From assembly GCF_006874465.1 (NCBI RefSeq), contig NZ_VIRL01000019.1:97838-161837 (forward strand): 64,000 nt of DNA. The letters are read 5' to 3'. Shown piece after piece: positions 24,733 through 33,100 of the stretch. The position numbers were made by a program, and so were the translations under genes. The notes beneath the pieces were generated by a model, which ran no database searches, had not been told where the DNA came from, and saw nothing but the letters and a program-made list of their open reading frames with translations. Position 1 is the first letter of the stretch, and each line of letters begins with the position of its first letter. Source of the DNA: Microbispora bryophytorum (GTDB lineage: Bacteria; Actinomycetota; Actinomycetes; Streptosporangiales; Streptosporangiaceae).

Positions 24733-25287
24733 TCACCTCTTCCGAATCACGGGACGGCTGGGACGGATCCGGGGACGGCGTCGCTCCTCGGGTTCGGGCT
24801 CCTCGGCCTCCTCCTCGGACGGCTCCTCCTCGTACTCCTCTTCCTCCTCGTAGGCCTCTTCGGGCTCAGGCTCGCGCTGCTGCGGGCGGCGGCGGGGCAC
24901 CCGGCGGCGGCCCTCCTCCGGCCGCTCCTCCTCCTCCGCTTCCTCCTCGGCGGCCCGGCCCCGGCCCTTGGGCTGCCGGAGCGCCTCGGCGCGTTCGTGC
25001 AGCTTGTCGCTCAGGTTGTCGATCTGGTGGCTGGTGGCGCGCATGGCGGCCGCCTTGCCGACGTCCAGCAGGTCGCCGCGCACGCGCTCGGTGATCTTTC
25101 CGAGGTCGGGGGCGGCGCCGCCCAGGATCTTGGGGACCTGTTCGAGCAAGGCGCCGGCCGCTCCCTCTCCCTTGAGGCGGGCGGCGAGGATGGCCAGCGC
25201 GAGCACCAGCGCCAGGCGCAGCTTGTGGTGTCGGCCGAGGTAGTAACCCGCGATGACAGCCAGGGCCACCTTCAGTCCGTCTTTCAT
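24733..25287 (-). CDS. gvpY: membrane-associated gas vesicle operon protein GvpY
   Basis: A 184-residue protein beginning MKDGLKVALAVIAGYYLGRH, with a hydrophobic N-terminal segment and a second one (LRLALVLALAILAARL), then an amphipathic region (GKITERVRGDLLDVGKAAAM) and an acidic Glu-rich tail ending RPVIRKR. By position and form it matches the gene called gvpY in Streptomyces clusters, sometimes mis-annotated as DNA primase. It has a ribosome binding site GGAGGCG and is first in the operon, so it defines the transcript start side. The stop is 5 bp before the gvpZ ATG. Confidence 0.82.
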   Translation of the reverse strand: MKDGLKVALAVIAGYYLGRHHKLRLALVLALAILAARLKGEGAAGALLEQVPKILGGAAPDLGKITERVRGDLLDVGKAAAMRATSHQIDNLSDKLHERAEALRQPKGRGRAAEEEAEEEERPEEGRRRVPRRRPQQREPEPEEAYEEEEEYEEEPSEEEAEEPEPEERRRPRIRPSRPVIRKR

Positions 25288-25619
25288 GATCGCGCCTCCT
25301 ACTGGCTGCCCCAAAGCGCCGTTCCGGTCATCCGCCCGTCTCGCCGTCCGGCGCTGCGATCCGACTGAACGGTATGAATGCCCTAGACGGGCACAGAAAA
25401 ACTCACAGCGGTACATAGCGGACAGTTTTGGCCAGACTTGATCCCGTTCTTAGGGTGTCCGTTCCTCCCCCCGCCGGGCTCGCGGGTCTTGGTGTGTTGA
25501 GGGGCTTTCGATGACCCAAACTCGTCCGACCTCGGATGATTACTCAGCGCAAACGGGGTAGTACCGCCATGTATCGGCGGTAACCGGTACCTACCGCGCG
25601 CTGGAAGCGGGGGAGTCAC
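25288..25619. promoter_or_regulatory. divergent promoter region between gvp and Asp23 operons
   Basis: This 330-bp gap separates two long divergent operons. On the plus strand GATT (25538-25541), a 14-bp spacer and GGGTAG (25556-25561) fit the actinobacterial sigma-B-type stress promoter pattern GNNT-N14-16-GGGTA. Just downstream, TACCGCC (25562-25568) and GGCGGTA (25576-25582) form a perfect inverted repeat. The segment 25380-25560 is AT-richer than the flanks. A minus-strand promoter for gvpY must also lie here but I cannot assign one. Confidence 0.5.
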
Positions 25620-26096
25620 ATGACCGAGACCAGAACGTCGACCGCGACCGTCGAGCCGGCACGCGGGCGGCCTCTTGGGACGCAGGGCGGCTCCGGCCTG
25701 ATGACGGAGCGGGGCCGCACCACGATCGCCGACGAGGTGGTCGCGAAGATCGCCGGCATGGCGGCCCGCGAGATCGACGGAGTCCACGACTTTGGCACCG
25801 GTACGGCCCGCGCGTTCGGCGCCATCAAAGGCGCGCTCGGCGGGGAGGACGGTGTCACCCGGGGCATGTCGGTGGAGGTCGGCGAGCGGCAGGCCGCCGT
25901 GGACATCCACCTCATCGTCGAGTACGGCGTCGCGATCCCCGATCTCGCGCAGGCCGTGCGGAGCCATGTGATCCGCGCGGTGGAACGCATGTGCGGGCTG
26001 GAGGTCACCGAGGTCAACATCGCGGTCGACGACGTTCACCTGCCGAGGCAACAGGAGCCGCAGGCGCCCGAGGACGGGGAGCCGCGGGTCCAATGA
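25620..26096 (+). CDS. Asp23/Gls24 family envelope stress response protein
   Basis: A 158-residue protein. The Asp23 domain spans about 30-145: GRTTIADEVVAKIAGMAARE, IDGVHDFG, GMSVEVGERQAAVDIHLIVE, YGVAIPDLAQAVRSHVIRAV and VTEVNIAVDDVHL. In Gram-positives these proteins bind the AmaP anchor at the inner face of the membrane and respond to cell-envelope stress. It starts ATG 25620 after GGGGGAG. Its stop overlaps the next start (ATGA), and five further co-directional genes end with AmaP. Confidence 0.93.
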   Translation: MTETRTSTATVEPARGRPLGTQGGSGLMTERGRTTIADEVVAKIAGMAAREIDGVHDFGTGTARAFGAIKGALGGEDGVTRGMSVEVGERQAAVDIHLIVEYGVAIPDLAQAVRSHVIRAVERMCGLEVTEVNIAVDDVHLPRQQEPQAPEDGEPRVQ

Positions 26097-26518
26097 GCGC
26101 CTTCCCGGAGAACGCGGGGACGGAACGCGGCGGCCCGCAGGTCGCGGCGCCCGAGCGGGCCGGGCCCGGCTCCCCGGGCGGCCCGCCGCCGGAGCGGGAT
26201 GCCGGAGCGGGCCGGGAAGGCGAGGAACTCGGGGTCTCCGCCCGCAGGATCGCGGACCGCGTGCTGTCGTGTGCCGACGTCGCCGACCTGTCCCGGGGAC
26301 CGTTCGGCGTGGTCGCGACGTACCTGCCCGGGGGTCTCGTCCCGGGCGTCGCCATACGGGACGACGCCGTCGAGATCGACATCGTCGCCCGGTACGGCAG
26401 GCCGCTGCCGGAGATCGCCGACCTGGTCCGCGACGCGATCGGCGGCCTGGCCGGCGGTCGCAAGGTGGATGTGACGATCGCCGACGTGGTCACAGACGAC
26501 GGCGGAAGGAAGGAATGA
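26093..26518 (+). CDS. Asp23-related protein
   Basis: A 141-residue protein with a Pro/Gly/Glu-rich N-terminus (about 1-45) followed by a shorter Asp23-like domain: RIADRVLSCADVADLSRGPF, GVAIRDDAVEIDIVARYGRP, LPEIADLVRDAIGGL and KVDVTIADVV. The strand-helix order matches the neighbouring Asp23 protein, so it is probably a divergent paralogue or partner. The start overlaps the previous stop by four bases. Confidence 0.8.
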   Translation: MSAFPENAGTERGGPQVAAPERAGPGSPGGPPPERDAGAGREGEELGVSARRIADRVLSCADVADLSRGPFGVVATYLPGGLVPGVAIRDDAVEIDIVARYGRPLPEIADLVRDAIGGLAGGRKVDVTIADVVTDDGGRKE

Positions 26519-26520
26519 TC

Positions 26521-26706
26521 ATGCAAGGCTATCCGGTCTGGGGGATCGCGGGGCTGCTGTTCGGCACGGTGCTGGGGGTGGTCGGGGCCTTCGGCGGCCT
26601 CAGCGCGTTCATCATCGTCCTGGTCCTCGGCATCGTCGGGTTCCTCGTCGGCCTGGTGCTCGAAGGCGGCGTACACCTGCCGCAGATGCACCCGAGAAGA
26701 CAATGA
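26521..26706 (+). CDS. small two-helix membrane protein of the Asp23 operon
   Basis: A 61-residue protein, MQGYPVWGIAGLLFGTVLGV then GGLSAFIIVLVLGIVGFLVG, with two transmembrane segments joined by a short turn and a polar tail (GGVHLPQMHPRRQ). It resembles DUF2273-type proteins found beside Asp23/AmaP genes. ATG 26521 has GGAAGGA at good spacing; the upstream ATG 26515 overlaps the preceding stop and has poor spacing. Confidence 0.78.
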   Translation: MQGYPVWGIAGLLFGTVLGVVGAFGGLSAFIIVLVLGIVGFLVGLVLEGGVHLPQMHPRRQ

Positions 26707-27065
26707 GCGTGCCCACCGCGCACGGGACGACGACGATCTCGGACCGCGCCTTCACGAGGATCGCCGAGCAACTGGCGAGCGAGGACGAGCACGTGACCGG
26801 CCTGCCGCATGTGTCGGCGTCGGTGTCCGGGGCGGTCTCGGCGGTCCACTGCGATCTGGCCGTGCGTTATCCGGCGCCGGTGCCGCGGCTCGCCGCGAAG
26901 ATCCGCGAGCATGTCCGGCGGCGGCTGCGCGAGCTGACCGGCATCGCCGTGGAGAACGTGGACATCGAGGTCGTGAAGCTGGTGCCCGAGCGGAAGTCCG
27001 AGCGGAAGTCCGGTCGCAAGCACGAGCGGAGGGGTGGCGATGAGCGAAGGCCGAGGCCTGCCTGA
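26703..27065 (+). CDS. Asp23/Gls24 family protein, second copy
   Basis: A 120-residue protein. TTTISDRAFTRIAEQLASED, HVSASVSGAVSAVHCDLAVR, YPAPVPRLAAKIREHVRRRL and IAVENVDIEVVKLVPE match the Asp23 core. The C-terminal tail has a KSER/KSGRK basic repeat. The start overlaps the preceding stop by four bases and the end overlaps the next gene by 26 bp, so the operon is tightly coupled. Confidence 0.88.
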   Translation: MSVPTAHGTTTISDRAFTRIAEQLASEDEHVTGLPHVSASVSGAVSAVHCDLAVRYPAPVPRLAAKIREHVRRRLRELTGIAVENVDIEVVKLVPERKSERKSGRKHERRGGDERRPRPA

Positions 27066-27648
27066 GAGGGCGCCGCGCTTCGTCCCGATGCGGGGGTTCG
27101 CAGAGGGGGGAGCCCGCCGGGCCTTCCGGCCCAGCCGGGGGCTGCCGGCCGCGGTCGCCGCGCTCGCGCTGCTGGGGATCGGGGGTCTCACCGCCGTCCA
27201 CGTGGTCTCCGCGCTGCTGGGGCTCCCCGTCAAGCTCGTGCCGTACGACCAGTGGGCCCGGTGGGCGAGCACCACGGCCTGGGACGACGGCCGGGTCCTC
27301 GCGGTGGCCTCCGCGCTGACCCTGCTCGGCCTGGTGCTGATCCTGATCGCGGCCGTCCCCGGCAGGGGCCGGATGGTCGCGCTGCGCACCGGGGACCCCG
27401 ACCTGGTGGTCGGCCTGCCGCGCCGCGCGCTGGCGCGGGCACTGAGAGCCAGGGCGAACGAGGTGGACGGCGTGCGCGATGCCGGGGCGCGGATGTACGG
27501 CTGGCACGCGGACGTGTCGGTCCGGACGGACCTGCGCGACACGGCGGCGCTCGGGCAGCGCGTGCGGGCGGCCGTGGAGGACGAGCTGGCCCGGCTCGCC
27601 CCCGCCCACCATGTCGCGCTGCACCTGCGCGTCCACGGCCCGTCCTAG
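27040..27648 (+). CDS. DUF6286-like membrane protein of the Asp23 operon
   Basis: About 202 residues with two transmembrane helices, at about 36-58 (LPAAVAALALLGIGGLTAVH) and about 85-107 (VLAVASALTLLGLVLILIAA), followed by a cytoplasmic alpha/beta domain with VGLPRRALARALRARANEVD and VALHLRVHGPS. That soluble domain resembles Asp23-type strands. I associate this arrangement with DUF6286 proteins of actinobacterial Asp23 loci. The start is ATG 27040 with GGAGGGG upstream; GTG at 27034 is possible. Confidence 0.8.
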   Translation: MSEGRGLPERAPRFVPMRGFAEGGARRAFRPSRGLPAAVAALALLGIGGLTAVHVVSALLGLPVKLVPYDQWARWASTTAWDDGRVLAVASALTLLGLVLILIAAVPGRGRMVALRTGDPDLVVGLPRRALARALRARANEVDGVRDAGARMYGWHADVSVRTDLRDTAALGQRVRAAVEDELARLAPAHHVALHLRVHGPS

Positions 27649-27708
27649 ATAGAGGTCAGGACCCGTGAACGCGTGCACGGCCCGTCCCAGGTGAAGGAGG
27701 CAGGACCG

Positions 27709-28284
27709 GTGAAGACGAGATCGGGCAAGGGCAACCGGGCGGGCCTGGCGCTGTTCGGCCTGGTTCTGCTGACCGCGGGGGGCCTCGCGCTCGCGCGGGC
27801 GCTCGGCGCCTTCGGCGATGCCGCCGTGCGGGAGCCGGTGGTGGACGCCGGGGCGAGGAACCTCGCGACGACGGCGCCGTGGTTCTGGCCGGTCGTGGCC
27901 GCCATCGCGTTCGTGATCGGGCTCATCGGGCTGGCCTGGCTGCTGGCGCTGCTGCGGGTCGACCGGCCGCGGCGACTGCGACTGGAGTCGGGCACGACCG
28001 GGGTCACCGAGGTCGACGCGCATCCCGCGAGCGAGGCCCTGGCCGAGCAGGTCAGCGCTTACCCGGACGTGCGCAGGGCACACGCCGTGCTGCGCGGCCC
28101 GTCCGACGACCCGCACCTCGACCTCGGCGTCTCCGCCGTGGAACCGGCCGATCTGGGGGCACTGGTCACCCGGTTGCACGAAGAGGCCGTCCCGGACCTG
28201 CGCACCACGCTCGGCCTGCACCGTCTCCCGGCGATGGTCCGGCTCAACCTCACCGGCGGCCGCCGCACCCGCGAGGTCCACTGA
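27709..28284 (+). CDS. amaP: alkaline shock response membrane anchor protein AmaP-like
   Basis: About 191 residues. An N-terminal helix (GLALFGLVLLTAGGLALARA) and a second one (WFWPVVAAIAFVIGLIGLAW) are followed by a soluble domain with GVTEVDAHPASEALAEQVSA, AVLRGPSDDPHLDLGV and LPAMVRLNLTGGRR. This is the AmaP layout: a membrane hairpin with a cytoplasmic Asp23-like domain that recruits Asp23. GTG 27709 is preceded by GAAGGAGG. It is the last gene of the operon, 60 bp after the DUF6286-like gene. Confidence 0.85.
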   Translation: MKTRSGKGNRAGLALFGLVLLTAGGLALARALGAFGDAAVREPVVDAGARNLATTAPWFWPVVAAIAFVIGLIGLAWLLALLRVDRPRRLRLESGTTGVTEVDAHPASEALAEQVSAYPDVRRAHAVLRGPSDDPHLDLGVSAVEPADLGALVTRLHEEAVPDLRTTLGLHRLPAMVRLNLTGGRRTREVH

Positions 28285-28359
28285 ACGCGCCCGCCGCGGT
28301 GGGCGGCACGCCCGTGGGACGCGGCGGCCCGGCCGAGCCAGAATCATTGGAGCAGCGGA

Positions 28360-28722
28360 TCACTGCGACGAGCGGCCGGACAGGACCTCGGCGAGGACGG
28401 CGGCCTGACTGTGCCCGGCGTCCCTGGTCGCGGTGAGCAGGGTCAGCGGGCCGCTCTCCATGAGCCGGCGCAGCCGGTCGAGGGCGGCCTGCCGCTCGGG
28501 ATCGTCCAACTCGGCGAGGTAGCGGGTGCGGAACTCGGCGAACCTCTCGGGGACGTGGCCGTACCAGGTGCGCAGGGCGCCGGACGGCGCGACGTCCTTG
28601 ACCCATTCGTCCAGGTGCGCGGCCTCCTTGGTGAGGCCGCGCGGCCACACCCGGTCGACCAGCACCCGTGTGCCGTCCCCGGGCGCGGGATCCTCGTACA
28701 CGCGGCGGACCGTTACGGACAT
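28360..28722 (-). CDS. DUF488 family protein
   Basis: A 120-residue protein with MSVTVRRVYEDPAPGDGTRV, LVDRVWPRGLTKEAAHLDEW, SGALRTWYGHVPERFAEFRT and PLTLLTATRDAGHSQA, the conserved blocks of the DUF488/YeaO-like family. The WPRG and C-terminal LLTATRD motifs are diagnostic. Biochemical function is not established. It is convergent with amaP (75-bp gap) and divergent from the cellulase gene. Confidence 0.9.
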   Translation of the reverse strand: MSVTVRRVYEDPAPGDGTRVLVDRVWPRGLTKEAAHLDEWVKDVAPSGALRTWYGHVPERFAEFRTRYLAELDDPERQAALDRLRRLMESGPLTLLTATRDAGHSQAAVLAEVLSGRSSQ

Positions 28723-28805
28723 GGGCTGCCACCTCCTCCTGCCGCCATACTCCCCGGTGGAGGGTGCCGCACGCCGGTGTACGGCAGCCGGACAGCACGT
28801 GTGAC

Positions 28806-28816
28806 TGAAAGTTTCA
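28806..28816. promoter_or_regulatory. GAAA-n-TTTC operator upstream of GH12
   Basis: TGAAAGTTTCA is an 11-bp inverted repeat with a single central base, about 80-90 bp upstream of the cellulase start. The same core is found upstream of GH10 (35934-35944, and with two central bases at 36075-36086) and CE15 (51828-51838). It resembles GAAA-n-TTTC boxes I recall upstream of Streptomyces xylanase genes. The regulator is not identified. Confidence 0.6.
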
Positions 28817-28896
28817 CTTTCCGTAAGGGCATTGTCGCTGGTCGGGATTTCGTCCAAGTTGTCGATTAAATCCGCCCGTGTTGCCGTACTCGTCCC

Positions 28897-30045
28897 ATGT
28901 CTATGGTCCGGGACATGAGGATGCGAATGATCACGGCGGGCCTCGCCTTACTCGGCTCGGTCGCCGCGTCGCTCGTCGTCGGTCAGGCGGCGCACGCGGA
29001 CACGACGATCTGCGAGAAGTACGGCAGCACCACCATTCAGGGCGGCAAGTACGTCGTCATCAACAACGTGTGGGGGAGCAACGCCCCGCAGTGCATCAAC
29101 GTCACGAACTCCGGCTTCACCGTGACGCAGGCGGGGCACAACAACACGGGCGGCACCCCGGCGGCGTACCCGGCGATCTACGCCGGCTGCCACTACGCCA
29201 ACTGCTCCAGCGGCAGCGGCCTGCCCCTCCAGGCGAGCAACAGCCAGTTCAACACGGTCCAGACCAGCGTCAGCATGAGCTACCCCGGCTCGGGCGTCTA
29301 CGACGCGGCCTACGACATCTGGTTCGACCCGACGCCTCGCAAGGACGGCCAGAACACCGGCGCCGAGATCATGGTGTGGCTCAACCACACCGGCTCGGTG
29401 CAGCCCGTGGGCTCCCGGGTGGGCACGGCGAACATCGCCGGAGGCACCTGGGACGTCTGGGAGGGCAACATCGGCTGGAACGTCATCTCCTACGTCCGCA
29501 CCTCGCCGACGAACTCGATCAACTTCGCCGTCCGCTCGTTCTACGACGACGCGGTGAACCGCGGGTACGCCCAGCGGTCGTGGTACCTCACCAGCGTCCA
29601 GGCGGGATTCGAACCCTGGATCGGCGGCGCCGGCCTCGCGGTGAACAACTTCTCCTACAGCATCGGCGGCGTCGTCCAGAGCCCCTCGCCGACCCCCACC
29701 GCCTCGCCGACCGGCGGCAACGGCAACGGCGGCGGCGCCTGCCGGGTGAGCTACAGCAAGAACGAGTGGCAGGGCGGCTTCACCGGCACCGTGACCGTCA
29801 CCAACACCTCCTCCAGCGCGGTGAACGGCTGGAACCTCGGCTTCTCCTTCCCGAGCGGCCAGAAGATCACCGGCTACTGGAACGCCGACGTCACCCAGAG
29901 CGGATCGTCGGTGACCGCGAGGAACCTGTCGTACAACGGGTCGATCCCGGCGGGCGGGAACACCCAGTTCGGCTTCCAGGGCACCTGGAGCGGCTCGAAC
30001 GGCGACCCGACCGGTTTCACGCTGAACGGCACCCGCTGCTCCTGA
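28897..30045 (+). CDS. secreted GH12 endoglucanase with CBM2
   Basis: A secreted endo-beta-1,4-glucanase of 382 residues. A signal peptide (about 1-36, ending AAHA) is followed by the GH12 domain (about 37-263). The domain has [14 protein letters not shown], nucleophile Glu157 in [11 protein letters not shown] and acid/base Glu239 in [11 protein letters not shown] Ser/Pro/Thr and Gly/Asn linker leads to a family 2 carbohydrate-binding module (about 281-382), with terminal Cys in [11 protein letters not shown] and NGTRCS and surface Trp residues (WQGG, GYWN, TWSG). Retaining cleavage of cellulose or xyloglucan is expected. Several in-frame ATGs exist; 28927 has GAGGA at good spacing and also gives a signal peptide. 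Confidence 0.93.
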   Translation: MSMVRDMRMRMITAGLALLGSVAASLVVGQAAHADTTICEKYGSTTIQGGKYVVINNVWGSNAPQCINVTNSGFTVTQAGHNNTGGTPAAYPAIYAGCHYANCSSGSGLPLQASNSQFNTVQTSVSMSYPGSGVYDAAYDIWFDPTPRKDGQNTGAEIMVWLNHTGSVQPVGSRVGTANIAGGTWDVWEGNIGWNVISYVRTSPTNSINFAVRSFYDDAVNRGYAQRSWYLTSVQAGFEPWIGGAGLAVNNFSYSIGGVVQSPSPTPTASPTGGNGNGGGACRVSYSKNEWQGGFTGTVTVTNTSSSAVNGWNLGFSFPSGQKITGYWNADVTQSGSSVTARNLSYNGSIPAGGNTQFGFQGTWSGSNGDPTGFTLNGTRCS

Positions 30046-30067
30046 CCCCCTGACACCCCCCAAAAAA

Positions 30068-30107
30068 GACGGCGCCGCCGGAGGGACGTCCCTCCGGCGG
30101 CGCCGTC
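30068..30107. terminator. bidirectional terminator, 40-bp perfect palindrome
   Basis: The 40 bases from GACGGCGCC to GGCGCCGTC form a perfect palindrome (stem up to 19 bp with CG at the tip). It is preceded by AAAAAA on the plus strand, which is a T-run for the minus-strand transcript. It lies between the convergent GH12 and GH87 genes, 22 and 6 bp from their stops. Confidence 0.85.
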
Positions 30108-30113
30108 ACGTCG

Positions 30114-33100
30114 TCAGGGGTTGACGTTGATCGTGAAGGTGGACGTCGTGTTCTTGATGTCCTGGTAGTTGTCGCTGAGCTTCAGGTTGTTGAAGGTCAC
30201 CGACCCGACCGCCGGTCCCTGGTCGGGCTCCGGCAGCTCGTTCGCCCAGAGGCCGAAGCCCGACTTCGCGTCGAACGCGTCGCCGCTCTTGTGCGCTCCG
30301 GAGATCGAGATGTTGGTGAAGACGGTGTCCTTGATGGGGTTGACCGGCTGGCCGCCGAGGTACTGGGTCTGGAACATGATCCCCGAGTACGTCGGATCGA
30401 CGATGTCCACGTTGCTGACCCGGATGCCCTGGAACACCTTCGAGGCGGAGAACAGCCAGATCGCCGGGAAGGTCTGCTGGCCCCAGAAGTGGCCGCCCGC
30501 GCGGATGATCGAGATGTTGTCGAAGACCGTGGGCGGGCTCGCGCCGAAGCCGTTCATCGGGTAGCCGAAGTCGAGCGAGCTGATCGTGATGCCGGAGTAG
30601 GTCAGCGTGTCCGCGATGTAGATGTTCCTGAAGGTGTTCGCGTAGCCGCCGTACACCGCGAGGCCGGCCGCGCGCCACGGCAGGATCGCGGTCAGGTTCT
30701 CGTAGACGTTGTCCTTCTCGTCGGCGCCTCCCGCGTCGATGGCCGAGAACAGCGCGAAGCTGTCGTCGCCGGTCGTCCTCGCCTCGTTGTTCGCGACCAG
30801 GTTGCCGGTGCTGCCGTTGGTCATGTTGACGCCGTCGGCGAAGGTGTCGCGGATCCGCGAGTTCCTGATCGTGATGTTGTCGGTGTTCGCGCCCCAGTAC
30901 ATGCAGACCTGGTGCTCGACCCAGATGTTGTCGATCGTCATGTTGGCGACGTTCTGCCAGTCGAACACCTTGCCCGGCCCGTCGATGCGGCTGGTGTAGT
31001 TGCCGAAGTAGGCGAACCCGGAGAACGTCGAGCCGTTGGCCGACGACTCCGCCCGGAAGCCGATGTCGGTGTTCTCCTGCGTCGACGGCGCGTGGAACCG
31101 GGTGAACCACGGCCCTGCGCCGACCACCTTGACCGCCTTGCCGTACACCTGGAACTTGCCCGACGTCTGGTAGTCGCCGGGCGGCAGGTAGACGCCCACG
31201 AGCGTGCCCGCGGTGTCCATCCGCACCTTGTCGAGCGCGTTCTGCACGTCCTGGTGGGTGAACCCGGTCGGTACGGCGTACGTCGCGGGGTCGGGGTTGG
31301 GGATCGCCGACACCTGCTCCAGGTTGACGAAGTCGATCGCGTACGTGGAGGTGTTGGCGGCGTCCTTCTGCAGCCGGATCTTGCTGCCCTTCGGGACGGT
31401 CGTCCCGAGCAGGACGTCGGCCTCGTCGTAGATGTGCCGTGGGGCGCCGGCGCCCGGCGAGTTGCCCGGGCCCGCCTCCGGGCCGTACAGCCACGCGTAC
31501 TTCGAGGTCAGGTTGACCGCCTTGAGGAAGCTGCCGTTGACGTAGACGTCGAGCGTGGCGTCGGTGCCGCCGCCGCCCGCCGCGTCGGGGATGGAGAAGC
31601 GGGTGACCAGGGTGTTCGTGTCGGCCCTGGTCGTCCACTCCACGTAGCTGCCGGTGGTGGTGAGCCGCACGGCCTTGCGGCCGGACGCCTCTCCGGCCAG
31701 GTCGCCGATGGTCCGGTTCGGGCCGACCACCGTCGCCCCGCCGCCGGTCACGCCGTCCTCGGCCTCGTACATGTCGTACGGCATGTTCGCGCCGCGGCCG
31801 ACGAAGAACGGCAGCGTGGAGGTGTTGTCGGCCTGCTTGACCGGCAGCTCGTTCGCGTCGGTGGCGAGCACGGTCTTCACCGTGTATCTGCCGTTGGCGG
31901 CCGTCCACGTGCCCAGGGTGACCGGGCCGGTGGTGGACCCGGCCGCGATCGCGCCGCTGTAGGAGCCGGTCAGCGTCCTGACCACGGCGCCCGAGTCGTT
32001 CGTGATCGTGAGCGTGATGCCGTGGGCGCCGCCCGCCGAGGCGACCGTGCCCTGGTTCTTGATCGCGACGGTGAACGTCACCGTGCTCCCGGCGGCCGGG
32101 TTTCCGGGCGACCAGCTCACCGGTGAGGCCACCAGATCGGAGCTGTCCACCGGCTTCACGACCAGCGGGGAGGAGGCGGTGAAGGCGTTGTTGGTCTCGT
32201 TCTGCTCGATCACCGCGTTCGACTCGTCGACCTTGGCGCTCAGCGGGTAGCTGCCCGCGTCGCGTTGGCCGATGTTCGCCGTCACGGTGGCCGAGGCGCC
32301 GGCCGCGAGCGCGCCGACCGAGGCGGTGCCCGCCTTGGTCCCGCCCAGGTAGAAGTTCACGGCGGTGGCGGCGGAGCCGAGGCTGCCCGCGTTGCGCACC
32401 GTCGCCGACAGCGTGACGGCGTCGGTCTCGGCCGGGGACACGGGGGAGGCCGACAGGGAGGTGACGGTCAGGTCGGGGTTGGGCGCGGGGGAGCCGATCA
32501 CCTGGAACTCGGCGACCTGCCCGGCCGGGGCCCCGGAGTTGGCGGTGAACCTGAGCTGCACGTCGGCGACCGTGCCGGAAACGGGGATCGTCACCGTGTT
32601 GCCGCTCGCCGGGTTGAAGGTGTAGGTCGCCGCACCGGCCAGGGTGGCGAACCCCGAGGTGCTCTGTTCGCGGCCCAGCACCTGGATCGTCTGCGTACGG
32701 GTGGACCAGGCGGCGTCGGGGTTGAGCTTGAGCACGACCGCGCTCACGACCGCGTTGGCCCCGAGCTGGACGGTCAGCGTCTGCGGGTAGGAGCCGCCCG
32801 CGCCCTCCCAGTAGGTCGCGACGTCGTTGTCGTTCGCGTTGGTCGCGACGTAGGTGAACGTGGAGGAGGAGGCGGTGATCGGCTTGCCGACGGCCATGTT
32901 CGAGCCGCCGCCCGAGCCGTTGCGGGTCACGGTGCCGCTGTTGATCGACTCGTTGCCGGCCGCGTCCCTGGCCCGCACGTAGTACGACACGGTGGCGCTG
33001 GTGGGCTGGCTGTCGGTGTAGGTCAGAACGTTTCCGGCGACGCTGGTGCGCAGCACGTTGTTCGCGTAGACGTCGTAGCCGGTGACGCCGACGTTGTCGG

